From: Piscirickettsiaceae bacterium
GTDB lineage: Bacteria > Pseudomonadota > Gammaproteobacteria > Nitrosococcales > Methylophagaceae
Reading direction: 5' to 3'
Assembly (NCBI GenBank): GCA_024685975.1
Contig: JAIBDZ010000001.1
Span: 62,001 to 126,000 of the forward strand
DNA length: 64,000 nt
Shown: one piece after another, positions 55,226 through 64,000 of the stretch
How the letters are laid out: every line of letters begins with the position of its first letter
How positions within the stretch are numbered: the stretch's first letter is position 1
Made by a program: the position numbers and the translations under genes
Notes under the pieces: model-generated
Databases searched by the model: none
What the model was told of the DNA's origin: nothing
The model's input: only the letters and a program-made list of their open reading frames with translations

Positions 55226-55882
55226 TTATGTAGTTGATGAACTTAGCCATTGTTGGACTTGGTGCAAGTTTTTGGCAATAAATTTTGGCTTGCAGGCGGA
55301 TAAAGCATCAATATCATGGGCACCGTGAGTGACGGCGATACAGTCTGCACGGGCATTATGAGCCATATTGAGATCATGGCTGGTATCCCCGATCATCAAG
55401 GTTCTTTTTGGGGTTACGCCTAAAAAATCCATCAATTGCTCTAACATATCAGGGTGGGGTTTTGAGTGACATTCATCGACGCATCGAGTGGCATGAAAGT
55501 AGTCGACTAGTGCGGTATTTTGCAAAACCTTATCTAAACCGCGCCGACTTTTTCCTGTTGCAACGCCTAGAAAATATTGTTGCTGATGTAAATCGATAAT
55601 TAACTCACGAGCTTGGTCGAATAATGGCGCTTGTTCTGGTTGGTTTAGCCAGTTTTGCTGATAGCGAAGTCCGAGTTGATAGCGGGTGTCATCGTCGAGT
55701 TCTGGATAAAGTGTCAAGACAGCTTCATTTAAACCAAGCCCGATGATGTGACTGACCGTGTGATCAGGTAATGCTGGCAGGCCTAATTGCTGAATACCCA
55801 GTTGCATGGCATCAATGATTTGACGTGTCGAATCCATTAAGGTGCCATCCCAGTCAAAAACTATCAGATCGTAAATTTTCAT
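55226..55882 (-). CDS. HAD-superfamily phosphatase (Gph-like)
   Basis: 218 residues from ATG 55882 (MKIYDLIVFDWDGTLMDSTR), which overlaps the rluC stop (TAATG); the track start at 55987 lies inside rluC. HAD motif I is FDWDGTLMDS, motif II/III region ATGKSRRGLDKVL, and motif IV is LMIGDTSHDLNMAHNA. It resembles phosphoglycolate phosphatase and related YjjG/GpH enzymes. The true substrate is not decided by sequence. The rluC-phosphatase-sppA order is common in gammaproteobacteria, and coupling with rluC is likely. Confidence 0.88.
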   Translation of the reverse strand: MKIYDLIVFDWDGTLMDSTRQIIDAMQLGIQQLGLPALPDHTVSHIIGLGLNEAVLTLYPELDDDTRYQLGLRYQQNWLNQPEQAPLFDQARELIIDLHQQQYFLGVATGKSRRGLDKVLQNTALVDYFHATRCVDECHSKPHPDMLEQLMDFLGVTPKRTLMIGDTSHDLNMAHNARADCIAVTHGAHDIDALSACKPKFIAKNLHQVQQWLSSSTT

Positions 55883-56838
55883 TATGTATTTTCTAATGCC
55901 GTTATTATGTGTTGAAGTGCGTCGGGTATTGGGGCTTCGATATCCAGTGTTTGTCCACTCGTTGGGTGTGTAATGCCAAGTTTCCATGCATGTAAGAAAA
56001 GACGTTTTAACCCTATTTTTTTCATGACTTTATTAAAAGCGCGATCACCGTATTTGTCATCTCCAGCTAAAGGATGACCGAGATGTTCTGCATGGACACG
56101 AATTTGATGTGTTCGTCCCGTAAACAACACAACTTCAGTTAATTGTGCACTGTTGTATTGAGCTAACGGAATAAATAAGCTTTCAGCGTGTTTTCCTTCA
56201 GGATCAATTCTGACCATACGTTCGCCTGATGAGAGCGTGTTTTTTTGCATAGGAGCCGTCACGCGCTTTTCTTGCTGACCCCAATGCCCCTTGAGTAAGG
56301 TCAAATAACGTTTATTAATGTCATGTTGGATCATTTGTTGTTGTAAGTTCAGCAAAGCAGGGCGGGTTTTTGCTAATAGCAAACAACCCGATGTGTCACG
56401 ATCGAGACGATGTACCAGTTCTAAAAAAGGCAATTCAGGGCGAATAATACGTAAAGCTTCGATGATACCTTGTTCTATGCCACTACCAGCATGAACAGCA
56501 AGGCCTGAGGGTTTGTTGAGAATAAGTAGATCGTCATCTTCAATAAGAATATTATCGAGAAGTTGTTGTTTGACCCTATCATTCACCGTAGTAATGACGG
56601 TTTTTTCTTGTGTGTGTAATGGTGGGATTCGAACACTATCACCGAGTTCAAGTTTATAGGTTTGTTTTTTCCTGCCTTTGTTAACACGCACTTCGCCTTT
56701 GCGCAAAGCACGGTAAATACGGCTTTTGGGAATGTTTTTATCAATAGACAGTAAAAAGTTATCAAGCCTTTGTCCTGCGTTGGATGCTGTTATTTCAATG
56801 AATTGAACAGCGCGCGTTTTATTGTTGCTTGATGTCAT
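55882..56838 (-). CDS. rluC: 23S rRNA pseudouridine synthase RluC
   Basis: A 318-residue enzyme of the RluA family with an N-terminal S4 RNA-binding domain (GQRLDNFLLSIDKNIPKSRI, then RVNKGRKKQTYKLELGDSVR). The catalytic domain carries the invariant Asp (VHRLDRDTSGCLLLAKT). In E. coli RluC modifies U955, U2504 and U2580 of 23S rRNA. It is divergent from rne, as in E. coli, and preceded by interlocked promoters. Confidence 0.94.
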   Translation of the reverse strand: MTSSNNKTRAVQFIEITASNAGQRLDNFLLSIDKNIPKSRIYRALRKGEVRVNKGRKKQTYKLELGDSVRIPPLHTQEKTVITTVNDRVKQQLLDNILIEDDDLLILNKPSGLAVHAGSGIEQGIIEALRIIRPELPFLELVHRLDRDTSGCLLLAKTRPALLNLQQQMIQHDINKRYLTLLKGHWGQQEKRVTAPMQKNTLSSGERMVRIDPEGKHAESLFIPLAQYNSAQLTEVVLFTGRTHQIRVHAEHLGHPLAGDDKYGDRAFNKVMKKIGLKRLFLHAWKLGITHPTSGQTLDIEAPIPDALQHIITALENT

Positions 56839-56859
56839 AGAAATCTTTTTATTTTACTA

Positions 56860-56888
56860 TTGCTGATAAAGGGGTTGGCTGTTATAGT
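56860..56888 (+). promoter_or_regulatory. Promoter of rne
   Basis: TTGCTG and TATAGT are 17 bases apart (four and five of six positions, canonical spacing). It overlaps the rluC promoter head-on. Transcription from here would give an rne leader of about 505 bases. Confidence 0.6.
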
Positions 56889-56891
56889 CAA
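56863..56891 (-). promoter_or_regulatory. Promoter of rluC
   Basis: On the minus strand TTGACT and TATCAG lie 17 bases apart (five and three or four of six positions). The -10 of each promoter overlaps the -35 of the other, so rluC and rne cannot both be bound by polymerase at once. Confidence 0.55.
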
Positions 56892-56894
56892 TGG

Positions 56895-57401
56895 CTGGTC
56901 GGGCATAGAGAACGGTAGTATACCGGATTTTTATGCTGAAAAGACCGTGTAAGGGTGACGTCGCTCCCACGTTTTGGTTGATGCGGTGGTTGCTAAAAAG
57001 TTTTCATTAAGTGCACGGCTGGCATGAGCTAGGCGTGATGGGTGCTCAAATAAAGAGCAAAGAAATTAAGTGGTTCCCACGCAATTAGTGATAGTACAAA
57101 ATTCACTAAGTTAAAACTCAGGTCAGTAATTAGAGTTAGTGTGCATATCAGGCCTGCTACGCCAAGGGGCGAAGCGCCGATATTGAGAGTAAGTCGTTAA
57201 AAGGCGACCCAATCAGTTTAGATTTGTTAAGGAACAAAATAAGCTACAGGACAGGACACAATGCGCAAATGTAAGACGCGTTGTAACTAGACATAATTGC
57301 AAATCAGATCAGATTGCTGAGCAAACAGGACATGTTATGCACAGCAAGCCCTTCCAGATGAAGGGTAAGTTAGCGTGTGGGCCTCAATAAGAGGTTAAAG
57401 C
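56895..57401 (+). promoter_or_regulatory. Long structured 5' leader of rne
   Basis: The roughly 500 bases before rne contain no convincing gene. Local hairpins are visible: CCCTTC-CAGAT-GAAGGG (57349-57365), GGCG-AAG-CGCC in the middle, and CCTC-AATAA-GAGG (57382-57394), in which GAGG is the Shine-Dalgarno seven bases before the ATG. In E. coli the rne leader (361 nt) contains hairpins through which RNase E cleaves its own message. The position and structure suggest the same kind of feedback here; that is inference. Tiny leader ORFs (MRKCKTRCN) are probably chance. Confidence 0.5.
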
Positions 57402-59747
57402 ATGAAGCGAATTTTAATTAACGCCACTCATGAAGAAGAGTTGCGTGTAGCGATGATCGATGGTCAACGCTTGTTTGATCTAGATATTGCCATTCCGTCA
57501 AAAGAACAGAAAAAAGGCAATATATACAAAGGAAAAATTACCCGCGTTGAGCCTAGTTTAGAAGCCGTTTTTGTTGATTATGGTTCTGAAAAACAAGGTT
57601 TCCTTCCATTAAAAGATATTTCAAAAAGTTATTTCAAAGTAAAAAAAGACTCTGATGGCGAGTCTAACGGCCGGATCAATGTTCAAGATGTTTTATCTGT
57701 AGGACAAGAGCTCGTCGTTCAAGTCGAAAAAGAAGAGCGAGGCAATAAAGGCGCTGCGCTCACCACCATGATCAGTCTTGCTGGCCGTTATCTTGTCTTA
57801 ATGCCAAATAGTCCACGTGCTGGTGGGATTTCACGTCGTATTGAAGGTGATGAGCGGGCTGAACTCCAAGAAGCGTTGCGATCGTTAGAAGTGCCAGAAG
57901 GCATGGGTATGATTGTTCGTACAGCCGGTGTGGGCAAACAAGCCGAAGAATTGCAATGGGATTTAGAATACTTAATTCAATTGTGGACGGCGATTGATGG
58001 TGCAACTAATGAACGTGCAGCACCGTTTTTGGTGTACCAAGAAAGTAATATCATCATCCGTGCTCTACGTGACTATTTACGTAAAGATATTGGTGAAATC
58101 TTAGTTGATTCACCTGAAGTGTATCAAACGGGTTACGATTTTATGCGCATGGTGATGCCGCATGAATTGAATAAGTTCAAGTTATACCAAGATAAAGTTC
58201 CTTTATTTACACGTTTCCAAATTGAAAGTCAGATCGAGAGTGCGTTTCGTCATGAAGTGCGTCTGCCATCTGGCGGTGCACTGGTTATCGATCCGACAGA
58301 AGCCTTAATTTCAATTGATGTGAACTCAGCCCGCGCCAATAAAGGTGGGGATATTGAGGAAACAGCATTTAATACCAACCTTGAAGCGGCAGAAGAAATC
58401 GCTCGTCAATTGCGGATCCGTGATTTAGGTGGTTTAGTTGTTATTGACTTTATTGACATGGGACCGAGTCGACATCAGAGAGAAGTTGAGAACCGCTTAC
58501 GTGATCATCTAAAGGTCGACAGAGCGAGAGTTCAAGTCGGTCGTATCTCACGATTCGGTTTATTAGAGATGTCTCGCCAACGCTTGCGACCTTCTTTGGG
58601 TGATGCCCATGAAGAAGTCTGTCCTCGCTGTTCAGGTTTAGGTCATGTTCGTGGCGTAGAATCGCTAGGCTTAGCGGTGTTAAGGCTTGTTGAAGAAGAA
58701 GCCAGCAAAGATAAAGTCAGCCAGTTGATTGTTCAATTACCGGTTGCTGTTGCAACATTTATGTTGAATGAAAAGCGTATGCAACTCGAAGCGATGGAAA
58801 AACGCCATAGCGTGAAAGTGTTGTTGATTCCTAATCCTCATATGGAAACACCGCATTTTGATATTGAAAGAATCAAAGAAGGCAGTGAAAAACGAGATGT
58901 CAGCCATAATCTAATGGATACACCAGATCCTGAAACGCCTGACGCGTTGAAGGCAAGACCTGCGGTTGAGCAACCTGCTGTGACAGGTGTTTCACCTGCT
59001 GCTCCAGCGCCTATGATGAATGACAAGCAAGTTGAAGAGAAAAAACCAAGTTTATTAGCTCGATTGCTGAATGTGTTGACAGGGAAAGCCGTCGACGAAG
59101 TCGCTGAAACTGAGTCAAATAAATCAGAAACAACAGATGCGAATCAAGATAATGAGCGTCCAAAACGACCACAAAACAAACGCTCTAGACCACGTAATCG
59201 CCGACCATCAAACCGTCGAGACAATGACGATACGAACGATAAGAGTGATAACAACACCTCAGATGAGTCAAATGACAAGCCTAAATCGGCGTCAAATGAG
59301 GATGATAATCAGTCGAATAAGAGCAATGGTAGCAATAGTCGCCGCTCACGTCGTGGCGGTCGTCGTCGTCGTCCACGTCAAGATAATGATGCCGTTATTC
59401 CAGATGATAAAGGGAATAAGTTACCAACAGAAAAAGTAGTCGAAGTGAATGGTAACGCTTTACCCGTTGATGATAAACCGCTGCCAAATGGTAATGTGAT
59501 TGTGAAGGATGTTGTTGTTGATGTGGATGGCAATAAGCCCCCCGCTAACGACAAACCTGCTCGTCGTAATAATGCTGGAACACGTCGTCGTCGTCCTTCG
59601 AAGCCTCGTACAGACAAGGCTGCTGATAACGCTAATTCAACTGAAGTAGCCAAAAAGGACTCAAACGCAGATAATGGTGAGAATAAACCTGCGCCAAGAA
59701 AGCGTGCCCCTAGGAAGCCAAAACCAAAAGAAGATGTCACAGAATAA
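57402..59747 (+). CDS. rne: Ribonuclease E
   Basis: Endoribonuclease initiating decay and processing of most RNA. The 781-residue product has the complete catalytic half: S1 domain ([20 protein letters not shown]), DNase I-like catalytic aspartates ([14 protein letters not shown] and [15 protein letters not shown]), and the CPxC zinc link ([12 protein letters not shown]). The C-terminal ~270 residues are disordered, with arginine-rich patches ([14 protein letters not shown]) separated by Asp/Asn/Ser-rich stretches. They are shorter than in E. coli (1061 residues), so degradosome-binding segments may be reduced. The 91-residue ORF overlaps its last 14 bases. Confidence 0.97.
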   Translation: MKRILINATHEEELRVAMIDGQRLFDLDIAIPSKEQKKGNIYKGKITRVEPSLEAVFVDYGSEKQGFLPLKDISKSYFKVKKDSDGESNGRINVQDVLSVGQELVVQVEKEERGNKGAALTTMISLAGRYLVLMPNSPRAGGISRRIEGDERAELQEALRSLEVPEGMGMIVRTAGVGKQAEELQWDLEYLIQLWTAIDGATNERAAPFLVYQESNIIIRALRDYLRKDIGEILVDSPEVYQTGYDFMRMVMPHELNKFKLYQDKVPLFTRFQIESQIESAFRHEVRLPSGGALVIDPTEALISIDVNSARANKGGDIEETAFNTNLEAAEEIARQLRIRDLGGLVVIDFIDMGPSRHQREVENRLRDHLKVDRARVQVGRISRFGLLEMSRQRLRPSLGDAHEEVCPRCSGLGHVRGVESLGLAVLRLVEEEASKDKVSQLIVQLPVAVATFMLNEKRMQLEAMEKRHSVKVLLIPNPHMETPHFDIERIKEGSEKRDVSHNLMDTPDPETPDALKARPAVEQPAVTGVSPAAPAPMMNDKQVEEKKPSLLARLLNVLTGKAVDEVAETESNKSETTDANQDNERPKRPQNKRSRPRNRRPSNRRDNDDTNDKSDNNTSDESNDKPKSASNEDDNQSNKSNGSNSRRSRRGGRRRRPRQDNDAVIPDDKGNKLPTEKVVEVNGNALPVDDKPLPNGNVIVKDVVVDVDGNKPPANDKPARRNNAGTRRRRPSKPRTDKAADNANSTEVAKKDSNADNGENKPAPRKRAPRKPKPKEDVTE

Positions 59748-60009
59748 GCCTATTACACCGACTGATTTGCTGGCCTTAATTGGCCAGCAATTGGTGTACG
59801 ACGGTCAACAATGTGAAATTGTAGAGTTATTAGATGAGAGTCAATTGGTTCTGCAAGTATTAGATAAAGATAGCCATATTCAAGCAACACAGTATGGTGA
59901 AGGCCACCGCGCTGTTCCTGTGACGTATGTATTGCCTGTGTTTGATGGGGAAGGTGACTTACACTCTGAACTATTAACCGCTGGACTACAGGCCTTGTTG
60001 CCGCAGTAA
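59734..60009 (+). CDS. Uncharacterised 91-residue protein
   Basis: 91 residues from ATG 59734 ([20 protein letters not shown]), overlapping the rne end by 14 bases; the track start 59674 is inside rne and unlikely. Composition is balanced, with no signal peptide or membrane helix. The central part ([20 protein letters not shown]) looks beta-rich, ending [11 protein letters not shown]. It resembles nothing I can name. The rne overlap suggests co-translation. Its 3' end overlaps the convergent kdsB by 24 bases. Tentative. Confidence 0.6.
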   Translation: MSQNKPITPTDLLALIGQQLVYDGQQCEIVELLDESQLVLQVLDKDSHIQATQYGEGHRAVPVTYVLPVFDGEGDLHSELLTAGLQALLPQ

Positions 60010-60750
60010 GTGTTCAGCCGCTATTAAGTCATGCTCTGTATCTACGCCATGACCAGGATCGATTGTCGCTTCGGTTAAATGGATTTTATTGCCATGATAA
60101 AGTGCGCGTAGCTGTTCTAATGATTCTGCCTTTTCTAAGTCACAGGGCGTTAGTTGTGAATACAGTTTGAGAAAGCTGGCCCGATAACCATATAAACCAA
60201 TGTGACGTTGGTGCAAGGGCGGTTGACTTAAGCTGTGATTTTCTGGAAATTGGTCTCGTACCCAAGGCATCGGTGCACGGCTAAAATATAACGCATAACC
60301 TTGTTTATCTGTAATAACTTTGACGCTATTCGGGTCAAATATTTCTTGGGCGTCGGTTATCAAGCTATACAATGTGGCAATGTCAGCTTCTGGATGTTGC
60401 ACCAGATCATCTGCGACTTGATTGATTAATGACGCTGGTAAACAAGGCTCATCGCCTTGGACGTTAACAATAATATCGTCATCATTAAAGTGTAGCTGTT
60501 GTGCTACTTCTGCCAGTCTATCGGTTCCTGAGGGATGGTCAGCACGAGTCATACAGACTGTTGCGCCAAAATCTAAAGCGACTTGTTCGATTCGTTGATC
60601 ATCAGTGGCAATAATGACATTATCAGCTTTGCTAGCTAATGCTCGTTGATAGACATGTTGAATCATTGGTTTGCCAGCAATATCACGCAATGGTTTTCCT
60701 GGCAGCCTGCTAGAACCATAGCGAGCTGGGATGACAATAGTAAATGACAT
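59986..60750 (-). CDS. kdsB: 3-deoxy-manno-octulosonate cytidylyltransferase
   Basis: Activates Kdo as CMP-Kdo for LPS inner core synthesis. The 254-residue product begins MSFTIVIPARYGSSRLPGKP (nucleotide-binding signature) and has VNVQGDEPCLPASLINQV and GYRASFLKLYSQLTPCDLEK, all typical of KdsB. It is the last gene of the exbD-msbA-lpxK-trm112-kdsB unit. Confidence 0.97.
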   Translation of the reverse strand: MSFTIVIPARYGSSRLPGKPLRDIAGKPMIQHVYQRALASKADNVIIATDDQRIEQVALDFGATVCMTRADHPSGTDRLAEVAQQLHFNDDDIIVNVQGDEPCLPASLINQVADDLVQHPEADIATLYSLITDAQEIFDPNSVKVITDKQGYALYFSRAPMPWVRDQFPENHSLSQPPLHQRHIGLYGYRASFLKLYSQLTPCDLEKAESLEQLRALYHGNKIHLTEATIDPGHGVDTEHDLIAAEHLLRQQGL

Positions 60751-60754
60751 AAAC

Positions 60755-60931
60755 TTAATCTTCGTCTGCAGCTAATGCTCTGGCTTCATCGACTAACATC
60801 ACTGGGATGTCATCACGAATAGGGTAGGCTAGGCGACAGACAGGACAAACTAATTCTTGCTCTGTTTTTCGGTATGTCAGGCTGCCTTTGCAATTAGGGC
60901 AAGCAAGAATAGTGAGTAATGTTTTATCCAT
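60755..60931 (-). CDS. ycaR: Trm112/YcaR family zinc-ribbon protein
   Basis: An ORF of 58 residues missed by the track: [20 protein letters not shown] and ending [11 protein letters not shown]. The four cysteines (CPNC and CPVC) and the tail [15 protein letters not shown] are the YcaR/Trm112 signature. It overlaps lpxK by eight bases and precedes kdsB by four, which is the order in E. coli (lpxK-ycaR-kdsB). Function in bacteria is unclear; eukaryotic Trm112 is an activator of methyltransferases. Confidence 0.9.
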   Translation of the reverse strand: MDKTLLTILACPNCKGSLTYRKTEQELVCPVCRLAYPIRDDIPVMLVDEARALAADED

Positions 60932-61916
60932 TTGATTGGTATCCAGCTAGTTTGGTCAAAATATGTTGTTCTAAATGTTTATCGATACGTGCTTTGACAG
61001 GAATGTACCACATATTATCAGTGGCGAAATCACGACATTTTATCGCATCTTTCTCTGTCATTATAATCGGCTTATTATCTTTAAAATCAATATCACTTGC
61101 TTGGAAACCATGATGGTCTGCAAAATAATGTGGGGTGATCGTCAAATTTTGTTGGCGTAAAGTATTGAAAAAGCGGTCAGGGTTTCCGATACCAGCAATG
61201 GCATGGATCGGCTGTTGTTCAAATGCTATTACTGCTTGTTGCCGTGTATTATCCGCGATATTAATCGCGAGGCCTGGCTCAAGTGACATAACGTAATAAT
61301 GCTGATTATGACTGCCATTTAAGATGGTGAAATCGACTTTTTTCAGTCGGCTTAAGGGTTCACGTAAAGGCCCTGCTGGTAGACAATGACGATTACCAAA
61401 TAATCGTTGACCATCAATGATGACGATTTCTATGTCTCGGCCTAAAGCATAATGTTGTAAGCCATCATCACTAATGATGACATCACAATGATGTTGTTGA
61501 ATAAGGTATTGCGCTGCTTCGGCGCGCTTCGGGGATACGGCCATCACACATCCTGTTTGTTGACTGATGATGACGGGTTCATCACCAACAACAGCAGGAT
61601 CGCTATCTGGTGTGACTTCTTGTGGGTAATGATCAGCTTGGCCGCCATAGCCGCGACTAATAATACCGGGGGTGTAACCTGCTTGTGTTAAGACATTGGC
61701 TAACCAAATAACAGCGGGTGTTTTACCTGTACCACCAACAGTGATATTACCAACGATAATGACGGGGACAGGCAATGTCGTCTGTTTGAATAGGCCAATA
61801 TTGTATGCGAGTCGTCGTAATACGGTGATTAAGCGATAGATAAGGCTTAATGGGATGAGAAATATTAGCCGCCAATGTGGTTTTGAAGCATACCAAGAAT
61901 CAGTCAGCCAATTCAT
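60924..61916 (-). CDS. lpxK: Tetraacyldisaccharide 4'-kinase
   Basis: Inner-membrane-associated kinase that phosphorylates the lipid A precursor. The 330-residue product has an N-terminal membrane-associated helix ([20 protein letters not shown]) and the P-loop [37 protein letters not shown] matches the LpxK catalytic-base region. Seven bases after msbA; cotranscribed with the flippase for its product. Confidence 0.96.
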   Translation of the reverse strand: MNWLTDSWYASKPHWRLIFLIPLSLIYRLITVLRRLAYNIGLFKQTTLPVPVIIVGNITVGGTGKTPAVIWLANVLTQAGYTPGIISRGYGGQADHYPQEVTPDSDPAVVGDEPVIISQQTGCVMAVSPKRAEAAQYLIQQHHCDVIISDDGLQHYALGRDIEIVIIDGQRLFGNRHCLPAGPLREPLSRLKKVDFTILNGSHNQHYYVMSLEPGLAINIADNTRQQAVIAFEQQPIHAIAGIGNPDRFFNTLRQQNLTITPHYFADHHGFQASDIDFKDNKPIIMTEKDAIKCRDFATDNMWYIPVKARIDKHLEQHILTKLAGYQSNG

Positions 61917-61923
61917 GTCGGGC

Positions 61924-63678
61924 CTATTTCTCTTGGAACTGTAGGCGGTGTAATTGTGCGTAGTGGTCGCCTTTTTCTAATAAGGTTTCATGTGTACCTG
62001 TTTCGACAATTTCACCTTGATGCATCACGATGATTTGGTCAGCTTTTTCGATGGTGGATAAACGATGCGCAATAACCAATGTGGTACGTTGTTTCATTAA
62101 GGTTTCTAATGCGGCTTGAATATGACGCTCAGCTTCGGTATCGAGTGACGCTGTTGCTTCATCTAAGACGAGAATAGGCGCATCGCTCAATAATGCCCTC
62201 GCAATGGCGATACGTTGGCGTTGCCCGCCTGACAGTAAGACGCCATTTTGTCCGACTTGGGTTGATAAACCTTGGGGTAATTGTTCAATAAAGTCCCACG
62301 CATGGGCGGCTTTGGCCGCTGCGATAATACGGTCATTGCTAATATGTTCAGCGTGGCCGTAGGCGATATTATTCGCTACCGTATCATTGAATAGCACCAC
62401 TTGTTGATTGACTAAAGCAATATGTTGTCGAAGGTTGCTTAGTGTGAGTTCATTGATATTGATGCCATCTAGTAAAATTTCGCCCTGAGTCAATGGGTAG
62501 AAACGTGATAACAAGCTAACAAGCGTCGTTTTACCACTACCTGAATGGCCTACAAAGGCGATAGTTTGACCAGGTTTGGCGTGAAATGACACGTCATTAA
62601 TTACCGGCTTATCTGATTGCTGGTAATGAAAATGAATGTGGCGATATTCAATGTCACCACGGGCACGTTCAATCGTTTTGGTGCCATTATCTTGTTCTGG
62701 TTCTTGATCTAGTAACGTAAAGACGCTTTGAGATGCAGCAATACCTGCTTGTAATTTAGCATTGACCTTTGTTAGCCGTTTCAATGGGGTGAGCACCATG
62801 AACATGGCGGTGACGAATGAGATAAAACTACCAACAGTAATTTGATCTAACATGCTGGGTAATGTTGCTAAATAGATAACGCTGGATAAGCCCAATACAG
62901 CAATTAATTGCAATAGGGGTTGAGTTGTCGCTTCTGTCGCTATCTTTTTCATCCGCTGACGGCGATTTTTTTGGTTTACGACTTCAAAGCGATGATTTTC
63001 ATATGTTTGGCTGCCAAAGGTTTTGACTTCGCGATGGCCATCGATAATTTCACTGCAAATATGCCCGACATCGCCCATTGAGTCTTGGATGTTTTTACTG
63101 ATTTTACGAAAGCGGGTACTGATCCGGTACACCAAGTAGCCGATAACCGGCACTGTGGTTAAAATAATAAGGGATAACATACCATTTAGGTAGATCATCC
63201 AAAGTAATAACCCGAGGATGGTCAGGCTGTCACGAATGACCGTTAAAATGGCATCTGTAGCGGCATTGGCGACTTGTTCGACATCATACAATAGCTTGGA
63301 CATTAATTGACCGGAAGTACTTTTATCATAAAAAGTAGCGGGCAAACTGACTAATTTTTCAAACATTTCTGTTCGTAGATTTTTGATAATATTCCGTGCT
63401 ATCCAACCTAAGCCATAAGCGGTAAAAAAGCTTGCGACACCACGAATAAGAAATAAACCGATGAGGGCAATGGGCAACCATTTGATGGTCTCTGGATCGC
63501 GTTCCACAAAGCTGCCATCTAATAAGGGTTTCATCATGGCCGCTAAGCCGGTTTCTGTAGCGGCAAAAATAGCCATAGCGATAATGGCACCAACAAAAAC
63601 GGCCCAATATGGTTTGACGTAGGTTAATAAGCGACGATATAACTCGCTGGCAGTCATTTCAACTTCAATAGGTGTCAT
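61924..63678 (-). CDS. msbA: Lipid A export ATP-binding/permease protein MsbA
   Basis: Flips lipid A-core across the inner membrane. The 584-residue half-transporter has an N-terminal six-helix membrane domain and a nucleotide-binding domain. Walker A is FVGHSGSGKTTLVSLL, the signature LLSGGQRQRIAIARALL, Walker B region ILVLDEATASLDTEAE, and the H-loop is in IAHRLSTIEKADQI. The ATG overlaps the exbD stop (TAATG). With lpxK behind it, MsbA is the appropriate assignment rather than a generic exporter. Confidence 0.96.
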   Translation of the reverse strand: MTPIEVEMTASELYRRLLTYVKPYWAVFVGAIIAMAIFAATETGLAAMMKPLLDGSFVERDPETIKWLPIALIGLFLIRGVASFFTAYGLGWIARNIIKNLRTEMFEKLVSLPATFYDKSTSGQLMSKLLYDVEQVANAATDAILTVIRDSLTILGLLLWMIYLNGMLSLIILTTVPVIGYLVYRISTRFRKISKNIQDSMGDVGHICSEIIDGHREVKTFGSQTYENHRFEVVNQKNRRQRMKKIATEATTQPLLQLIAVLGLSSVIYLATLPSMLDQITVGSFISFVTAMFMVLTPLKRLTKVNAKLQAGIAASQSVFTLLDQEPEQDNGTKTIERARGDIEYRHIHFHYQQSDKPVINDVSFHAKPGQTIAFVGHSGSGKTTLVSLLSRFYPLTQGEILLDGININELTLSNLRQHIALVNQQVVLFNDTVANNIAYGHAEHISNDRIIAAAKAAHAWDFIEQLPQGLSTQVGQNGVLLSGGQRQRIAIARALLSDAPILVLDEATASLDTEAERHIQAALETLMKQRTTLVIAHRLSTIEKADQIIVMHQGEIVETGTHETLLEKGDHYAQLHRLQFQEK

Positions 63679-64000
63679 TATGGCTCTGTTTTTTGTCGTG
63701 TCGCTAGAGTGAGTCGGCTATAACCTAATTGTTGTGCGACGTCCATGGCGGTTACGATGTGTTGGTATTCTGCGCCAGCATCGGCACTGATAATAATATG
63801 TGGATCGGTATTGTCGCCGACTAAACTCTGCAAGGTGGTTTGAATATTATCTTTGCTTGCATCGATTAATGTTGTCTCGCCAATAGTGAACTGACCCTCG
63901 GCATTAATAATGATATCAATGGGTTCAATTTTTTCTGCCAAGGTTTGCCCTGTAGCTTCAGGCAAGTCAACTTTAAGTGAGCTTTCTCTGATAAAGCTTG
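63678..64000 (-). CDS. exbD: ExbD-family protein, 5' end beyond window
   Basis: C-terminal 106-odd residues of an ExbD/TolR protein. Translation continues upstream of the track's ORF start as SFIRESSLKVDLPEATGQ to the window edge with no stop. This is the conserved segment following the single N-terminal membrane helix, which lies outside. The periplasmic domain includes ISADAGAEYQHIVTAMDVAQ. In E. coli ExbB/ExbD energise TonB. In many gammaproteobacteria an exbB-exbD pair precedes msbA, so exbB probably lies just beyond. Confidence 0.92.
   Translation of the reverse strand, partial: SFIRESSLKVDLPEATGQTLAEKIEPIDIIINAEGQFTIGETTLIDASKDNIQTTLQSLVGDNTDPHIIISADAGAEYQHIVTAMDVAQQLGYSRLTLATRQKTEP

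Noticed and set aside
57262-57291. Leader peptide MRKCKTRCN upstream of rne, preceded by GGACAGGACA
   Set aside because: Nine codons with no attenuator structure or amino-acid logic; several equally short ORFs occur in the leader, so chance is likely.
59137-59740. Two ORFs (59137-59439 plus, 59378-59740 minus) within the rne tail
   Set aside because: By-products of the low-complexity Arg/Asp repeats of RNase E; their sequences are simple-repeat translations.
1-64000. Mobile elements, prophage, CRISPR arrays, rRNA and tRNA genes
   Set aside because: No transposase, integrase, terminal inverted repeats, regular spacer arrays, or tRNA-like GTTCGA arms with cloverleaf context were found on reading both strands.

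Overview
This window is a stretch of core chromosome from a gammaproteobacterium of moderately low GC content (by eye in the mid-40s percent). The assignment rests on several gene neighbourhoods: surE-pcm-yqaA-nlpD, rph-rdgB-hemW, gmk-rpoZ-spoT-ridA-recG, ubiC-ubiA, the bioBFHCD cluster, divergent rluC/rne, and exbD-msbA-lpxK-trm112-kdsB. LPS genes (msbA, lpxK, kdsB), MSHA-type pilus genes and lipoprotein NlpD show a Gram-negative envelope. A Thiotrichales/Methylophaga-like host would fit, but that is a guess. I see no insertion sequence, prophage, integrase, CRISPR array, rRNA or tRNA gene.

Layout. 1-4231: a DUF3754 membrane protein running off the left edge (missing from the ORF track), glnS, a compact region that looks like an orphan small-RNA gene, and a DUF523/DUF1722 gene. 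4458-9938: surE, pcm, yqaA, nlpD, prfB (RF2, with its programmed frameshift) and lysS. 9958-16831: a secreted lipase-like hydrolase and an HDOD protein on the minus strand; alaC-hom-thrC on the plus strand; a small secreted protein and serC on the minus strand. 16967-21886: a secreted cupin, the rph-rdgB-hemW operon, yicC and a ChrR-like cupin. 22039-29635: gmk, rpoZ, spoT, ridA, recG, ubiC, ubiA and an uncharacterised protein with a chemoreceptor-tip-like motif. 29621-37269: a GGDEF cyclase and comF on the minus strand, the five-gene biotin operon on the plus strand, then a GST-fold protein and a PilZ protein. 37340-41372: phoH, slyX and tmcA.

41349-51190 holds eight MSHA-pilus genes read leftwards: mshE, mshG, mshA, mshC, mshD, mshO, mshP, mshQ. 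This is the ATPase/platform/pilin half of the locus. The secretin and alignment genes are not present here. 51266-56838 carries a Rieske protein, a ketohexokinase-like sugar kinase, adk, a second HDOD protein, a 47-residue ORF missed by the track, an S49 peptidase, a HAD phosphatase and rluC. 57402-64000 carries rne with a long structured leader, a small unknown ORF, and the envelope operon exbD-msbA-lpxK-trm112-kdsB on the minus strand.

How the genes work together. Most of the window is housekeeping: translation (glnS, lysS, prfB, tmcA, rluC), RNA turnover (rph, yicC, rne), stringent response (spoT, rpoZ), amino-acid synthesis (alaC, hom, thrC, serC), biotin and ubiquinone synthesis, and lipid A/Kdo export and synthesis. 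A surface and signalling theme runs through it (MSHA pilus, GGDEF, PilZ, two HDOD proteins).

I did not find a clearly new multi-gene system. The observations I rate highest are the probable sRNA after glnS, the interlocked rluC/rne promoters with a structured rne leader, the chemoreceptor-tip-like small protein, the cysteine-rich insertion in threonine synthase, and the duplicated LamG domains of MshQ.
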